In this document: positions 36,797-44,105 of the stretch, piece by piece
Position numbering within the stretch: position 1 is the stretch's first letter
Layout of the letters: each line of letters starts with the position of its first letter
Origin: Flavobacterium psychrophilum
Lineage (GTDB): Bacteria; Bacteroidota; Bacteroidia; Flavobacteriales; Flavobacteriaceae
Direction: 5' to 3'
Length of the DNA stretch: 64,000 bases
Assembly: GCA_945872245.1 (NCBI GenBank)
Contig: CAMBZB010000010.1
Location: 3,747-67,746 of the forward strand
Notes under the pieces: generated by a model
What the model was told of the DNA's origin: nothing
The model's database searches: none
Seen by the model: only the letters and a program-made list of their open reading frames with translations
Position numbers and translations under genes: made by a program

Positions 36797-37501
36797 ATGA
36801 AAAAATCAATTTTTATTACAGTAGCTTTATTTGCTTTTACAAGTATTACCAGTCAATTATTTGCTCAAAGCGAAAAAGTGGTACAAGGACAACACATAAA
36901 ACAAGCTATATTAACTTGCCGTGTTAGTACCACAGAAGCAGGTTGTTCCATTGCATTTGACTATGATGTTAAATCGCCAAGAGATGTTTCACCGGGTCAA
37001 TCCTCGGGAAAAAGACAATACCAACCTTTAATCATTAGAAAAGAATTTAGTGTAAGTTCATCTGACAATGCTGTTTCCGAAGTAAAAAGTCCAAAAGATG
37101 CTGCAAGTGGTCAAGCCTCAGGTAAAAGACAACATAAATCAATGGGAGTATCAAGTAGTAGTGCAAGTTCAGATGCTACAGCAGTAAGAGGTTCTGGTGG
37201 AGGAACCGGAAAAGTCAATGTGAATGATATAAGTATAAGTAAAGTAAATGTTCAAGATTTTCATTTTACAAAAAGATGTGGTGGAAAAACAACTAAAATT
37301 TCTTGTGCAAGTGGAGAATGTGAAATTCCAGTAGGAGATTGTCCGAATGGTGATTGTGTAATAACTGCTGATTGGAGTTGGGGAATGTCGCAAAGTGGTA
37401 CCTCTAATAGATGTTCTGTTGAATTTTCATTAGAGATAGTAGATGGAGTTTGCCATGCTATAAACACAAAAGGTACCGGTGGAACTCGTAGCGGTAAATA
37501 A
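36797..37501 (+). CDS. Secreted Cys-rich protein with two Hcp-like loop motifs
   Basis: 234 residues with a signal peptide (residues 1-23, ending LFAQ). Two copies of one motif follow 38 residues apart: SPRDVSPGQSSGKRQYQP (60-77) and SPKDAASGQASGKRQHKS (98-115). From memory this resembles the extended loop of Hcp-family type VI tube proteins (D-x2-SG-x2-TGKR-x-H-x-P). The later GGGTGKVNVNDISISKVNVQ, then DFHFTKR, also recalls an Hcp strand block. Nine cysteines, mostly in the C-terminal half (SCASGECEIPVGDCPNGDC), suggest disulfides outside the cytoplasm. It is paralogous to the next gene. No other type VI gene is present, so a secretion role is not shown. A 263-base AT-rich gap separates it from the transposase. 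Confidence 0.7.
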   Translation: MKKSIFITVALFAFTSITSQLFAQSEKVVQGQHIKQAILTCRVSTTEAGCSIAFDYDVKSPRDVSPGQSSGKRQYQPLIIRKEFSVSSSDNAVSEVKSPKDAASGQASGKRQHKSMGVSSSSASSDATAVRGSGGGTGKVNVNDISISKVNVQDFHFTKRCGGKTTKISCASGECEIPVGDCPNGDCVITADWSWGMSQSGTSNRCSVEFSLEIVDGVCHAINTKGTGGTRSGK

Positions 37502-37516
37502 AATTATTTTAGTTTG

Positions 37517-37551
37517 AAAACAGGAAGTAGAATAGTTCTTCCTGTTTTTAT
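37517..37551 (+). terminator. Rho-independent terminator between the two paralogues
   Basis: 11-bp perfect stem AAAACAGGAAG / CTTCCTGTTTT with a 10-base loop and T-rich tail. It may reduce read-through into the second gene, so the first is probably expressed more strongly. Confidence 0.85.
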
Positions 37552-37577
37552 TTAAAACATAATCAAAATTTTTATTT

Positions 37578-38249
37578 ATGAAAAAGTCAATTTTTATACG
37601 ATTATTTTTAATACTTGTTTTTTGTGTTTCAAATCAATTAGTTGCCCAAGAAGCTATTTTGAAAACAAGAACAAAAAGTAACCAAACGAACGAAAAATCA
37701 ATTGCTACAAATCAATTGGATTGTGTTGTGAAAATAAAACCAACTGAGAATGGATGTTTTATTATTTTTGATAATGCAATAGTAAGTCCCAGAGATGCCG
37801 CTAGTGGTTTGCCAACAGGTAAAAGAATGCATAAACCAGTTTCATTTTTCGTTAGTTCAAGCGATAAAACCATTGTTGAAGTAAAAAGTTCTAATGATAT
37901 GGTATCAACTCAGGCAAAGAGTACCACAAAACAGACAACTTCCTCGGAGGCTGTCTCAAAAACAACTGGTACTCCAATAGGAGGTATTATTGTAAAAGGA
38001 GGTAAAAATCCAGGAGGAAAAGAGTTTGACAACATTGTTGTTACTGATGGAGAATTTCCATTGCCACCAGACCTAACCGATGGAGAATATGAATTAACTA
38101 TTTCATTTACGTATCAAAAGATGGAAATGATGAATAATAGTGATAAAACTTCAAAATCGTATGTTTCAGGTCGTTTTATTATAGAAATTGATGGAAGTGC
38201 CTTTCGTTCTATTAGGGAGTCTGGTGTTTCTGTAAAAAGTAATCGTTAA
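37578..38249 (+). CDS. Secreted protein with one Hcp-like loop motif, paralogue of the upstream gene
   Basis: 223 residues, signal peptide 1-23 (ending LVAQ). It aligns by eye with the upstream product: CVVKIKPTENGCFIIFDNAI corresponds to CRVSTTEAGCSIAFDYDV, the motif SPRDAASGLPTGKRMHKP (70-87) to its first motif, and VSSSDKTIVEVKS to VSSSDNAVSEVKS. The second motif has decayed (SSNDMVSTQAKSTTKQ). The C-terminal half keeps the pattern DGEYELTISF and SGRFIIEIDGSAFRSI but has lost the cysteines, retaining only the two near residues 49 and 60. Function unknown; gene duplication is clear. The barrel-like gene follows after 52 bases. Confidence 0.7.
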   Translation: MKKSIFIRLFLILVFCVSNQLVAQEAILKTRTKSNQTNEKSIATNQLDCVVKIKPTENGCFIIFDNAIVSPRDAASGLPTGKRMHKPVSFFVSSSDKTIVEVKSSNDMVSTQAKSTTKQTTSSEAVSKTTGTPIGGIIVKGGKNPGGKEFDNIVVTDGEFPLPPDLTDGEYELTISFTYQKMEMMNNSDKTSKSYVSGRFIIEIDGSAFRSIRESGVSVKSNR

Positions 38250-38301
38250 AATGATTCAACAAAGAAGTGATAATTAAAAAAAATTTCTAACTTTTGTCAA
38301 T

Positions 38302-39492
38302 ATGAAAAGAAATTTACCACAAAATTTGAAACTACAAAATCTTTTAAATACTATTATTTTTGATAAATACTTTGGAACAAAACAAATTTTTTTAGTGTTG
38401 ATTTTGTTGACCAACAGTTCAGTTTTAGCTCAAAAAGATCTAATGCAAAAAAAAGATTCAACAGAAGTACGATGTAAAATAATTTCGGAAACGCCCACAA
38501 TTTACACCTATGCCTTTGTCAATGATAAGAATAAAGTAAAAAAGACAACTATATTGCTGTCAGAAGTTGAAAATATTATTTACAATAAATACGATAAAAA
38601 CCTAGTCGAAGACCCGCTTTTTAACGATTTGGCTTCGATAGTTTATACTGAAGAACCAGTGAAATCATACCAATATTCATTTGCATTGGGTTTTGATGTG
38701 AGTAATATTTTAGAATTTAATTCACCCTCAGGACCCGATAAAAAGAGTTTTTCTGCAACGAGTACTTTAGATTTGGGATTGGATTATTATAAAGAAGGCA
38801 GCAGGTTTGCTATGACCAATGAACTTCACTGGACTCTTGCTGTACAAAAAGACGGTATTTCGGGTAGTGATAGAATTCAAAGAATTACTGACGATTTTAT
38901 CACACTACACGAATTCTCCTATACTTTGAGCAAAAACAGTAAGTGGAATGCTAATTTAATTGTAAAAAACAGCACGTCAATTTTTACCATTTATGATGGC
39001 GACTATTTTAAAGACTATAATAATCTGGGAAAAACACAAGGGTTTTTAAATCCGTACCAAGTTATTTTATCTCCTGGAATAAAATACCAACCCAATGAAT
39101 ATTTTAGACTTTCGCTTTCGCCTTATTCTGTTAGTTTATATGGTTTAACAAATCAGCAAATAGCTAATACAACATATTATACCCAAACTACTGATGCAAA
39201 TGATAATTATGACCTTTTTGTTTTTAAACAATTGGGTGCCGAATTAAATATTTGGTACGACAGGAAATACAAAAAATGGTTAGAGATGCAATACCGGCTA
39301 GGAATTTCTTCAGATTATTTTACTGATATTGCTAAAAATGGCGTGATGGATGGCTTGTTTATCACAAAATTCAAAATCATTAAGAACGTTTCCTTGGCGC
39401 ATCGTGGAATTTTAAAAGGTGATTTTTTTGAGAAACCTTTCAAACCGTATTACAAACAAACCATTTTATTGAGCTTCTCCAAAAGTTTCTAA
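38302..39492 (+). CDS. Candidate outer-membrane beta-barrel protein, DUF3078-like
   Basis: 396 residues. A hydrophobic signal (KQIFLVLILLTNSSVLAQ, about residues 27-44) is preceded by an unusually long polar stretch. An N-terminal domain CKIISETPTIYTYAFVND ... ILLSEVENIIYNKYDKN is a short beta module common in Bacteroidota envelope proteins. From about residue 120 on, alternating strands (YQYSFALGFDVSN, TNELHWTLAVQKDG, FSYTLSKNSKWNANLIVKN, YFRLSLSPYSVSLYG, WLEMQYRLGISSDYF) and the terminal SFSKSF with final Phe fit an outer-membrane barrel. The layout reminds me of DUF3078, but I am not certain. It follows the two secreted paralogues on the same strand and may be their surface partner. Confidence 0.65.
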   Translation: MKRNLPQNLKLQNLLNTIIFDKYFGTKQIFLVLILLTNSSVLAQKDLMQKKDSTEVRCKIISETPTIYTYAFVNDKNKVKKTTILLSEVENIIYNKYDKNLVEDPLFNDLASIVYTEEPVKSYQYSFALGFDVSNILEFNSPSGPDKKSFSATSTLDLGLDYYKEGSRFAMTNELHWTLAVQKDGISGSDRIQRITDDFITLHEFSYTLSKNSKWNANLIVKNSTSIFTIYDGDYFKDYNNLGKTQGFLNPYQVILSPGIKYQPNEYFRLSLSPYSVSLYGLTNQQIANTTYYTQTTDANDNYDLFVFKQLGAELNIWYDRKYKKWLEMQYRLGISSDYFTDIAKNGVMDGLFITKFKIIKNVSLAHRGILKGDFFEKPFKPYYKQTILLSFSKSF

Positions 39493-39522
39493 AAAAACAA
39501 GAAGCGTTAATTAGACTTTTTT

Positions 39523-39864
39523 TTAGGTTTGTTTTCCTTGGATTATCGAAATTAATATTAAAACGAAAAGTATCACAAAAAGGAGTGTTGAGGAACCAAT
39601 TGTTCCAAAATTCAACCCTCCTTTTTCAATTGGTTTTGTGAGTAAATCTCCAAAGGTGGCTCCTAAGGGTCTTGTCAATACAAATGCCAACCAAAATAAA
39701 AAGATGTGTGAGATTCTCGAAAATTGATAGGCCAGTACAATCAATACCAAAAGACTTCCAATCAGTACGGCGCCGCCTGCAAAGCCAAGTCCTGAATTGT
39801 CGGCTAAGAAATCGCCCAAAGCCGTTCCCAGCGTATTTGAAAATAGAATGGCTGTCAAGTACAA
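39523..39864 (-). pseudogene. C-terminal remnant of a COG4705-type membrane protein
   Basis: 113 codons with three to four hydrophobic segments. ILFSNTLGTALGDFLADN, LGFAGGAVLIGSL and AFVLTRPLGATFGDLL match the second half of COG4705/DUF347 membrane proteins, which are normally about 250 residues. An in-frame TAA lies two codons before the only possible start, a TTG, and the next 67 bases to the acyltransferase gene cannot hold the missing half. I therefore call it a 5'-truncated remnant. It marks the right border of the accessory region that starts with the IS30 transposase. Confidence 0.7.
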
Positions 39865-39931
39865 CAGTTATTTGAGTATTTATACGATTCGCTATTATAA
39901 AATAGTTCAATCGTCAGTTTAACAACAAGTG

Positions 39932-40801
39932 CTATCTCCTGTGTTTCCAACGTTTGTGCGTCCACAAATAATATTCAGGAGCTTCATGAATTTGTTGCTC
40001 TACCAGATGCATAAAACGGTCTGAGATTTCGTAGCTAGGCACTTGGGTAACGTTTTCGGATAGTACCTCAAAACTAGCCTCATAATAGCCTCGTTTTATT
40101 TTTTTTATTTTGATGAAAATCACGTTCATGTTATATTTTTTCGCCAACATTTCGGCTCCAGTGTGAACGGGGACTTCAATTCCCATAAATTTTTGCCAAT
40201 GAAAAGTGGATTGCAACCTAGGAGTTTGGTCGCTTGCAAAACCATAGGTACACAATTTTTTTAATTTATTGTTTTCAATTATTTTAGGAATTGTTTCTTT
40301 GGTCGTAATCAGTTTCGCTTTGAATTTTAATCGGATATCGCGCACTAATTTGTCAAAATAAGGATTGTTTATTTTTTTGTAAATACCATAAGCTTCAAAA
40401 TCCACGTATGAATTTATAGAAACGGCCCATTCATAACTGGCGTAATGCGCCATCATTATGGCAATGCTTTTTTGTTTTTTCTCCAAGTTTTTATAGACTT
40501 CCAGATTGGTAAAGACAAAACGATTGCTCATTTCTTTTTTTGAAATGCTCAAGGTCTTTATCATTTCGAGAAATATGTCGCATAAATGACGGAAAAATTT
40601 CTTTTCGATTGTCAATCTTTCCTGTTCCGACAAATTGGGTAATGCCAAAGCGATGTTTTCTCGAACTATCTTTTTTCGGTAGCCAATGCCATGATAGACG
40701 ATGAGGTATATGAAATCGGAAAGTAGATAGAGTATGGGAAAAGGCAGCATCGAGACGCACCATAAAAAAGGATAAGTAATAACGTAAATTATAAACCGCA
40801 T
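39932..40801 (-). CDS. LpxL/HtrB-type lipid A acyltransferase
   Basis: 289 residues of the lysophospholipid/Kdo acyltransferase family (PF03279). One N-terminal membrane helix (FLWCVSMLPFPILYLLSDF) is followed by RKIVRENIALALPNLSEQER, the family entry, then MMAHYASYEWAVS with the H-x4-[DE]-like catalytic motif, SDQTPR with the second conserved block, and YYLWTHKRWKHRR at the end. It adds a secondary acyl chain to lipid A, or to another lipid in Bacteroidota, at the inner membrane. Confidence 0.9.
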   Translation of the reverse strand: MRFIIYVITYPFLWCVSMLPFPILYLLSDFIYLIVYHGIGYRKKIVRENIALALPNLSEQERLTIEKKFFRHLCDIFLEMIKTLSISKKEMSNRFVFTNLEVYKNLEKKQKSIAIMMAHYASYEWAVSINSYVDFEAYGIYKKINNPYFDKLVRDIRLKFKAKLITTKETIPKIIENNKLKKLCTYGFASDQTPRLQSTFHWQKFMGIEVPVHTGAEMLAKKYNMNVIFIKIKKIKRGYYEASFEVLSENVTQVPSYEISDRFMHLVEQQIHEAPEYYLWTHKRWKHRR

Positions 40802-40818
40802 GAAGTAAAATATTTCGG

Positions 40819-40826
40819 CAAATATA
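40819..40826 (-). promoter_or_regulatory. -7 element of the LpxL-type gene
   Basis: TATATTTG on the minus strand, 17 bases before the ATG. No TTG at the normal distance. Confidence 0.45.
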
Positions 40827-40924
40827 ATCCAAAAAAACCTTTCGTTTGATAGTTTATGGTTTCCAACCTATTTCTATGAACATTATATTGAGTAAGTTTA
40901 CACTTTGAAAAAACCAAATTAGTT

Positions 40925-41566
40925 ATGAGTGCCATTTTAATTCTTATTATTGTTGCTAATGTTCTGTTTAGCTTAAAAGGATTTAACGACCTGTCTTTTT
41001 TTAGAAAATTTGAATTTCACATCGGGAGTATCCGTGCCGGTGAGCAAATCCGGATGCTGACATCGGGTTTTTTGCATGCCGATATGGGACATTTGTTTTT
41101 CAATATGTTCACGCTTTTTATGTTTGCCCCCGTGGTGACCAACTATTTTGGAGGTGCCTCCTTTTTGTTGGTTTATATGGGAAGTCTTGTTTTTGGTAGT
41201 TTGTTGACCTTGTTGATGCATCAAAAAGATTACAGTTATAGGGCTATCGGCGCCTCCGGAGCCGTTACGGGCGTTTTGTATTCTGCTATTTTGATCGAAC
41301 CCAGCATGAGTTTGTATCTGTTTTTTATTCCAATCCCTATTCCGGCCTATATTTTTGGAATCGGGTATCTGTTGTATTCTATTTACGGAATGAAAGCCAA
41401 GAACGACAACATTGGTCATACGGCCCATTTTGGAGGGGCTATTGGAGGGTATTTGATTACCCTTTTAAAAGAGCCTGCAATGCTCGTGGACAATACGGCT
41501 ATGGTGGTGCTATTGGCAATTCCCATCATCCTGCTTTTTGTATTGGCGAAAGCGGGGAAACTCTAA
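40925..41566 (+). CDS. Rhomboid intramembrane serine protease
   Basis: 213 residues with six membrane helices. HADMGHLFFNMFTLFMFAP holds the HxxxN region in helix 2, YRAIGASGAVTGVLYS the catalytic serine in GASG, and IGHTAHFGGAIGGY the catalytic histidine, so the Ser-His dyad is complete. It is a polytopic inner-membrane protease that cuts membrane helices; targets are unknown. It is transcribed away from the acyltransferase gene and towards the SIMPL gene, 52 bases away. Confidence 0.94.
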   Translation: MSAILILIIVANVLFSLKGFNDLSFFRKFEFHIGSIRAGEQIRMLTSGFLHADMGHLFFNMFTLFMFAPVVTNYFGGASFLLVYMGSLVFGSLLTLLMHQKDYSYRAIGASGAVTGVLYSAILIEPSMSLYLFFIPIPIPAYIFGIGYLLYSIYGMKAKNDNIGHTAHFGGAIGGYLITLLKEPAMLVDNTAMVVLLAIPIILLFVLAKAGKL

Positions 41567-41618
41567 CTGGCATAAGATTTGACCACTAATTTTAAAAACC
41601 AACTTAAATTTTAAAAAT

Positions 41619-42308
41619 ATGAAAAAAGCACTATTGATTCTCGGTATTTTATTTGCGACATTGTCCTACTCACAGGAACAAAAACAAGTTCCCATGATTA
41701 ATGTCTCTGGCGAAGGAAAGGTAAAAACAGCCCCCGATCAAGCCGCCATCGCGGTTTCTATTGAAACTAAAGGAAGCAAGGCAGCCGAGGTAAAAGAGGA
41801 AAACGATAAAAAAATGGACGCCATATTGAAATTCATCAAAAAGGCAGCTTTAGCAAAAGAGGATTTCCAAACCCAGCGCGTTTCTTTACAGCCTAATTAT
41901 GATTATGAGAAAAAGAAACACAATTATGTTTCCACCCAATCGTTACAAATTCTATTGAAAGATTTGTCTAAATATGATGAATTGATGGAAGGCTTGGTTA
42001 ACGAGGGGATTAACCGGATTGACAATGTGGAGTTCAAGTCTTCCAAAATGAAACAGCTGCAATCCGATGCCCGAAAGTTGGCGGTAAAAGACGCCAAAGC
42101 CAAAGCGGAAGATTTTGTGTCTGTTTTGGGACAGAAAGTGGGAAAAGCCATTCTTATATCGGACAATTCACAAAGCTATACTCCGCAACCTCGAATGTAT
42201 GCCATGAAAACGATGGCGATGGATGGGGCAGAGGCTCCAAGAGAAACTTTGGCGGTTGGAGAAATAGAAATTACGACCAATGTAAGCGTGAGTTTTATGT
42301 TGGAGTAG
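41619..42308 (+). CDS. SIMPL-domain (DUF541) periplasmic protein
   Basis: 229 residues with a signal peptide (KKALLILGILFATLSYSQ). MINVSGEGKVKTAPDQAAIA is the usual SIMPL entry (PF04402), and ARKLAVKDAKAKAEDFVSVL plus GKAILISDN are the second conserved block. The family includes E. coli YggE (oxidative stress) and mouse SIMPL; the bacterial role is unclear. A strong terminator follows at 42335. Confidence 0.92.
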   Translation: MKKALLILGILFATLSYSQEQKQVPMINVSGEGKVKTAPDQAAIAVSIETKGSKAAEVKEENDKKMDAILKFIKKAALAKEDFQTQRVSLQPNYDYEKKKHNYVSTQSLQILLKDLSKYDELMEGLVNEGINRIDNVEFKSSKMKQLQSDARKLAVKDAKAKAEDFVSVLGQKVGKAILISDNSQSYTPQPRMYAMKTMAMDGAEAPRETLAVGEIEITTNVSVSFMLE

Positions 42309-42334
42309 GATAGAGTTGAAATAATATATAAAGT

Positions 42335-42379
42335 AAAAACACATTTTTAACGAAGTCAACTTCTTAAAAATGTGTTTTT
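42335..42379 (+). terminator. Rho-independent terminator after the SIMPL gene
   Basis: Perfect 16-bp stem AAAAACACATTTTTAA / TTAAAAATGTGTTTTT. Its 13-base loop contains GAAGTCAACTTC, which can extend the stem, and 11 bases of it (42350-42360) are complementary to 42400-42410. Confidence 0.92.
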
Positions 42380-42434
42380 TATTTTGTGGGAAGAGCAGGG
42401 TTGACTTCGTCTTTCCTGCAAAGCTACGCTTTGA

Positions 42435-42494
42435 AAATAGATCAAACAAAAAAACACTCAAGCGAACTTGGCGTTTTTCGTAATTGATCTATTT
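42435..42494 (-). terminator. Two-level hairpin downstream of tRNA-Tyr
   Basis: Outer arms AAATAGATCAA (42435-42445) and TTGATCTATTT (42484-42494) are an 11-bp perfect inverted repeat. Inside, on the minus strand, AAAAACGCCAAG, a TTCG loop and CTTGAGTG lead into seven T. This is a typical terminator for the tRNA transcript. Confidence 0.8.
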
Positions 42495-42499
42495 ATTCG

Positions 42500-42580
42500 T
42501 GGGGAGAGCAGGATTCGAACCTGCGAAGTTCACACAGCAGATTTACAGTCTGCCCTCGTTGGCCGCTTGAGTATCTCCCC
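42500..42580 (-). tRNA. tRNA-Tyr (GTA)
   Basis: Read on the minus strand, the acceptor stem GGGGAGA pairs with TCTCCCC, the anticodon loop CTGTAAA carries GTA, the T arm has GCAGG TTCGAAT CCTGC, and a long variable arm lies between anticodon and T arms, as expected for a class II tRNA-Tyr. The discriminator base is A. CCA is not encoded. Confidence 0.96.
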
Positions 42581-42607
42581 GACACCGCATTTAGCGCTAA
42601 TTGGCTG

Positions 42608-42637
42608 CAAATATAGCAACTGTTTTGCTGTATCCAA
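42608..42637 (-). promoter_or_regulatory. Promoter of tRNA-Tyr
   Basis: On the minus strand TTG (42635-42637), 19 bases, then TATATTTG (42608-42615): an exact flavobacterial promoter 27 bases before the tRNA. Confidence 0.85.
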
Positions 42638-42741
42638 ATGAAAAGAATGCTTAATTTTAGCAATAGTTGCAACGCGTTGGAAGTGAATAAAATAAAAAAA
42701 TCTCCACTAGGGAGATTTTTTGTTAGTAGTAACCAAGGAGC

Positions 42742-43146
42742 TTATTTGGCCAAAAGTTCTATGATTTTAGCCCTAAGTTCATTACCTCTTAAATCTTTTG
42801 CCACTACTTTACCGGAAGCATCCAGTATGAATGTGGCAGGAATGGATTGTACTTCATATTGGGCGGCGATGGGTTCGTTCCAAAACTTCAAATGGGAAAC
42901 TTGTGTCCAGGTCAATTTATCTTTTGCAATGGCTTCTTTCCATTTTGCGGCGTCTTTGTCTAAAGAAACGCCTACAATATTGAGTCCTTTGGCGTGCAGT
43001 TCTTTATAGATGGCGACCACATTTGGGTTTTCGGCTCTACAAGGCCCACACCAAGAAGCCCAAAAGTCAACTATGGTGACTTTTCCCAAACATTCTTTTA
43101 GTGAAACTAATTTTCCTTCCGGATTAGGAGCGGAAAAATCGGATCT
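42742..43146 (-). pseudogene. Thioredoxin/TlpA-like domain, cut off from its N-terminal half by an in-frame TGA
   Basis: 134 codons directly after a TGA and in the same frame as the DUF4369 gene. They read DFSAPNPEGKLVSLKE, then VDFWASWCGPCRAENP with an intact CxxC, VGVSLDKDAAKWKEAI, SIPATFILDASGKVVAKDLR and a normal end. In related flavobacterial proteins DUF4369 and this domain form one lipoprotein thiol-disulfide reductase. The residues just before DFSAP differ from the usual GxxAPDF, so small deletions probably produced the stop. A TTG at 43089 could start a 115-residue product, but that would lose the first strand of the fold and the signal. All catalytic residues remain, so decay is recent, or read-through occurs, or it is a sequencing error. 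Confidence 0.75.
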
Positions 43147-43908
43147 TCATTTGGCTTCAGCCGGAGCTGGAGCGGGTGGAGGAGGAGTAACTCCTACAGC
43201 AGGTGTTTTTATTTCCTTAAGTTTAGTTTTGATGGCTTTACCTGGCTTTGTGTTTTTTAATGATTCATCTAAGCTATTGTAAAGGCCTTCCGTTTTTTTA
43301 ACATCAGCAATAGGATCATTTAACATTCCTTGTATAATTAAGGCACTTATAAATGATTTAGGATGGGTTTCGGCATAAGTGTTGTATTTCTTTTTAGACT
43401 CAGAACCTACTACTTCCTGAATTTTGGAATATTCTTTCATCAATCTGTTGATTACGGCGGTATCTTTAGTTTGTTGCGCTGTATTCATCAAAGGTGTGTT
43501 TTTAGTTTGGAAATCCATTAAACTCTTTTGAATTTTAACCAACTCTTCGTTAAATTTAGTGTATTCGTCATTGTTATACGTTCCTGAAATTTTTGATTTT
43601 TGGATGGTATCTTTGTTTATTACAATTGAAATATCGCCATTTTCAAGAATGAAAGGAACTAAACCTTGCGCTCCTTCTACTAATAATGCATGGAATGCAG
43701 GTTCTTTTGCTTTTCCTTTTATCTCAAATTTGCCATTTTCAATTTTAACAGTATCTACTGAAATTGTCGTTCCAATTGAATCTTGTGTTTGTAAAATAAC
43801 GGTTTTTCCATTTTCAAAACCTTTTGCGGTACCAGAAATAGTGTATGAACTTTTGGTACAAGAAATTAAAACCACAGTAGCTGAAAGTAATAAAATTATT
43901 TTTTTCAT
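43147..43908 (-). CDS. DUF4369-domain lipoprotein, probable N-terminal half of a TlpA-like reductase
   Basis: 253 residues. MKKIILLLSATVVLISC is a lipoprotein signal with C17. YTISGTAKGFENGKTVILQT is the DUF4369 entry, a beta domain typical of Bacteroidota membrane-anchored thioredoxins. A helical part and a linker rich in Pro and Ala (TPPPPAPAPAEAK) follow, and then a TGA at 43147-43149. The linker end is where the thioredoxin domain normally begins, and that domain is present in frame right after the stop. As it stands the protein has no redox centre. It has its own promoter at 43937-43965. Confidence 0.8.
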   Translation of the reverse strand: MKKIILLLSATVVLISCTKSSYTISGTAKGFENGKTVILQTQDSIGTTISVDTVKIENGKFEIKGKAKEPAFHALLVEGAQGLVPFILENGDISIVINKDTIQKSKISGTYNNDEYTKFNEELVKIQKSLMDFQTKNTPLMNTAQQTKDTAVINRLMKEYSKIQEVVGSESKKKYNTYAETHPKSFISALIIQGMLNDPIADVKKTEGLYNSLDESLKNTKPGKAIKTKLKEIKTPAVGVTPPPPAPAPAEAK

Positions 43909-43936
43909 TATTTTTTATTTTATTGAATTAAGATTG

Positions 43937-43965
43937 CAAAAGTATTTAAATTTATAAAACTTCAA
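43937..43965 (-). promoter_or_regulatory. Promoter of the DUF4369/thioredoxin gene
   Basis: On the minus strand TTG (43963-43965), 18 bases, TACTTTTG (43937-43944). The element ends 28 bases before the ATG. Confidence 0.75.
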
Positions 43966-44050
43966 TAATTTTAATGCCTAAATTTTTGTTATAGTTTTAG
44001 AATGTTTTGATTGGATTTGGTTTTACCAAGCTGGCTTAATAACATAGAAC

Positions 44051-44083
44051 AAAAAAAAAGCATCCCTCGTTTGGAATGCTCTT
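44051..44083 (-). terminator. Rho-independent terminator after the J-domain/KTSC gene
   Basis: On the minus strand AGCATTCC and GGGATGCT form a stem with one mismatch, followed by nine T. Confidence 0.8.
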
Positions 44084-44105
44084 TATATCTAGATAAATAA
44101 ATAAT

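Noticed and set aside
36797..38249. A complete type VI secretion system
   Set aside because: Only the loop motif resembles Hcp; no TssB/C, ClpV, VgrG or membrane-complex genes are present and both proteins have signal peptides.
39626..39910. 94-codon open frame overlapping the COG4705 remnant in another frame
   Set aside because: It is read through the same DNA as the recognisable membrane segments but has no family features; the other frame carries the conserved residues.
40973..41428. 151-codon open frame antisense to the rhomboid gene
   Set aside because: Overlaps the catalytic region of an intact rhomboid; Gly/His/Gln-rich composition with no recognisable domain.
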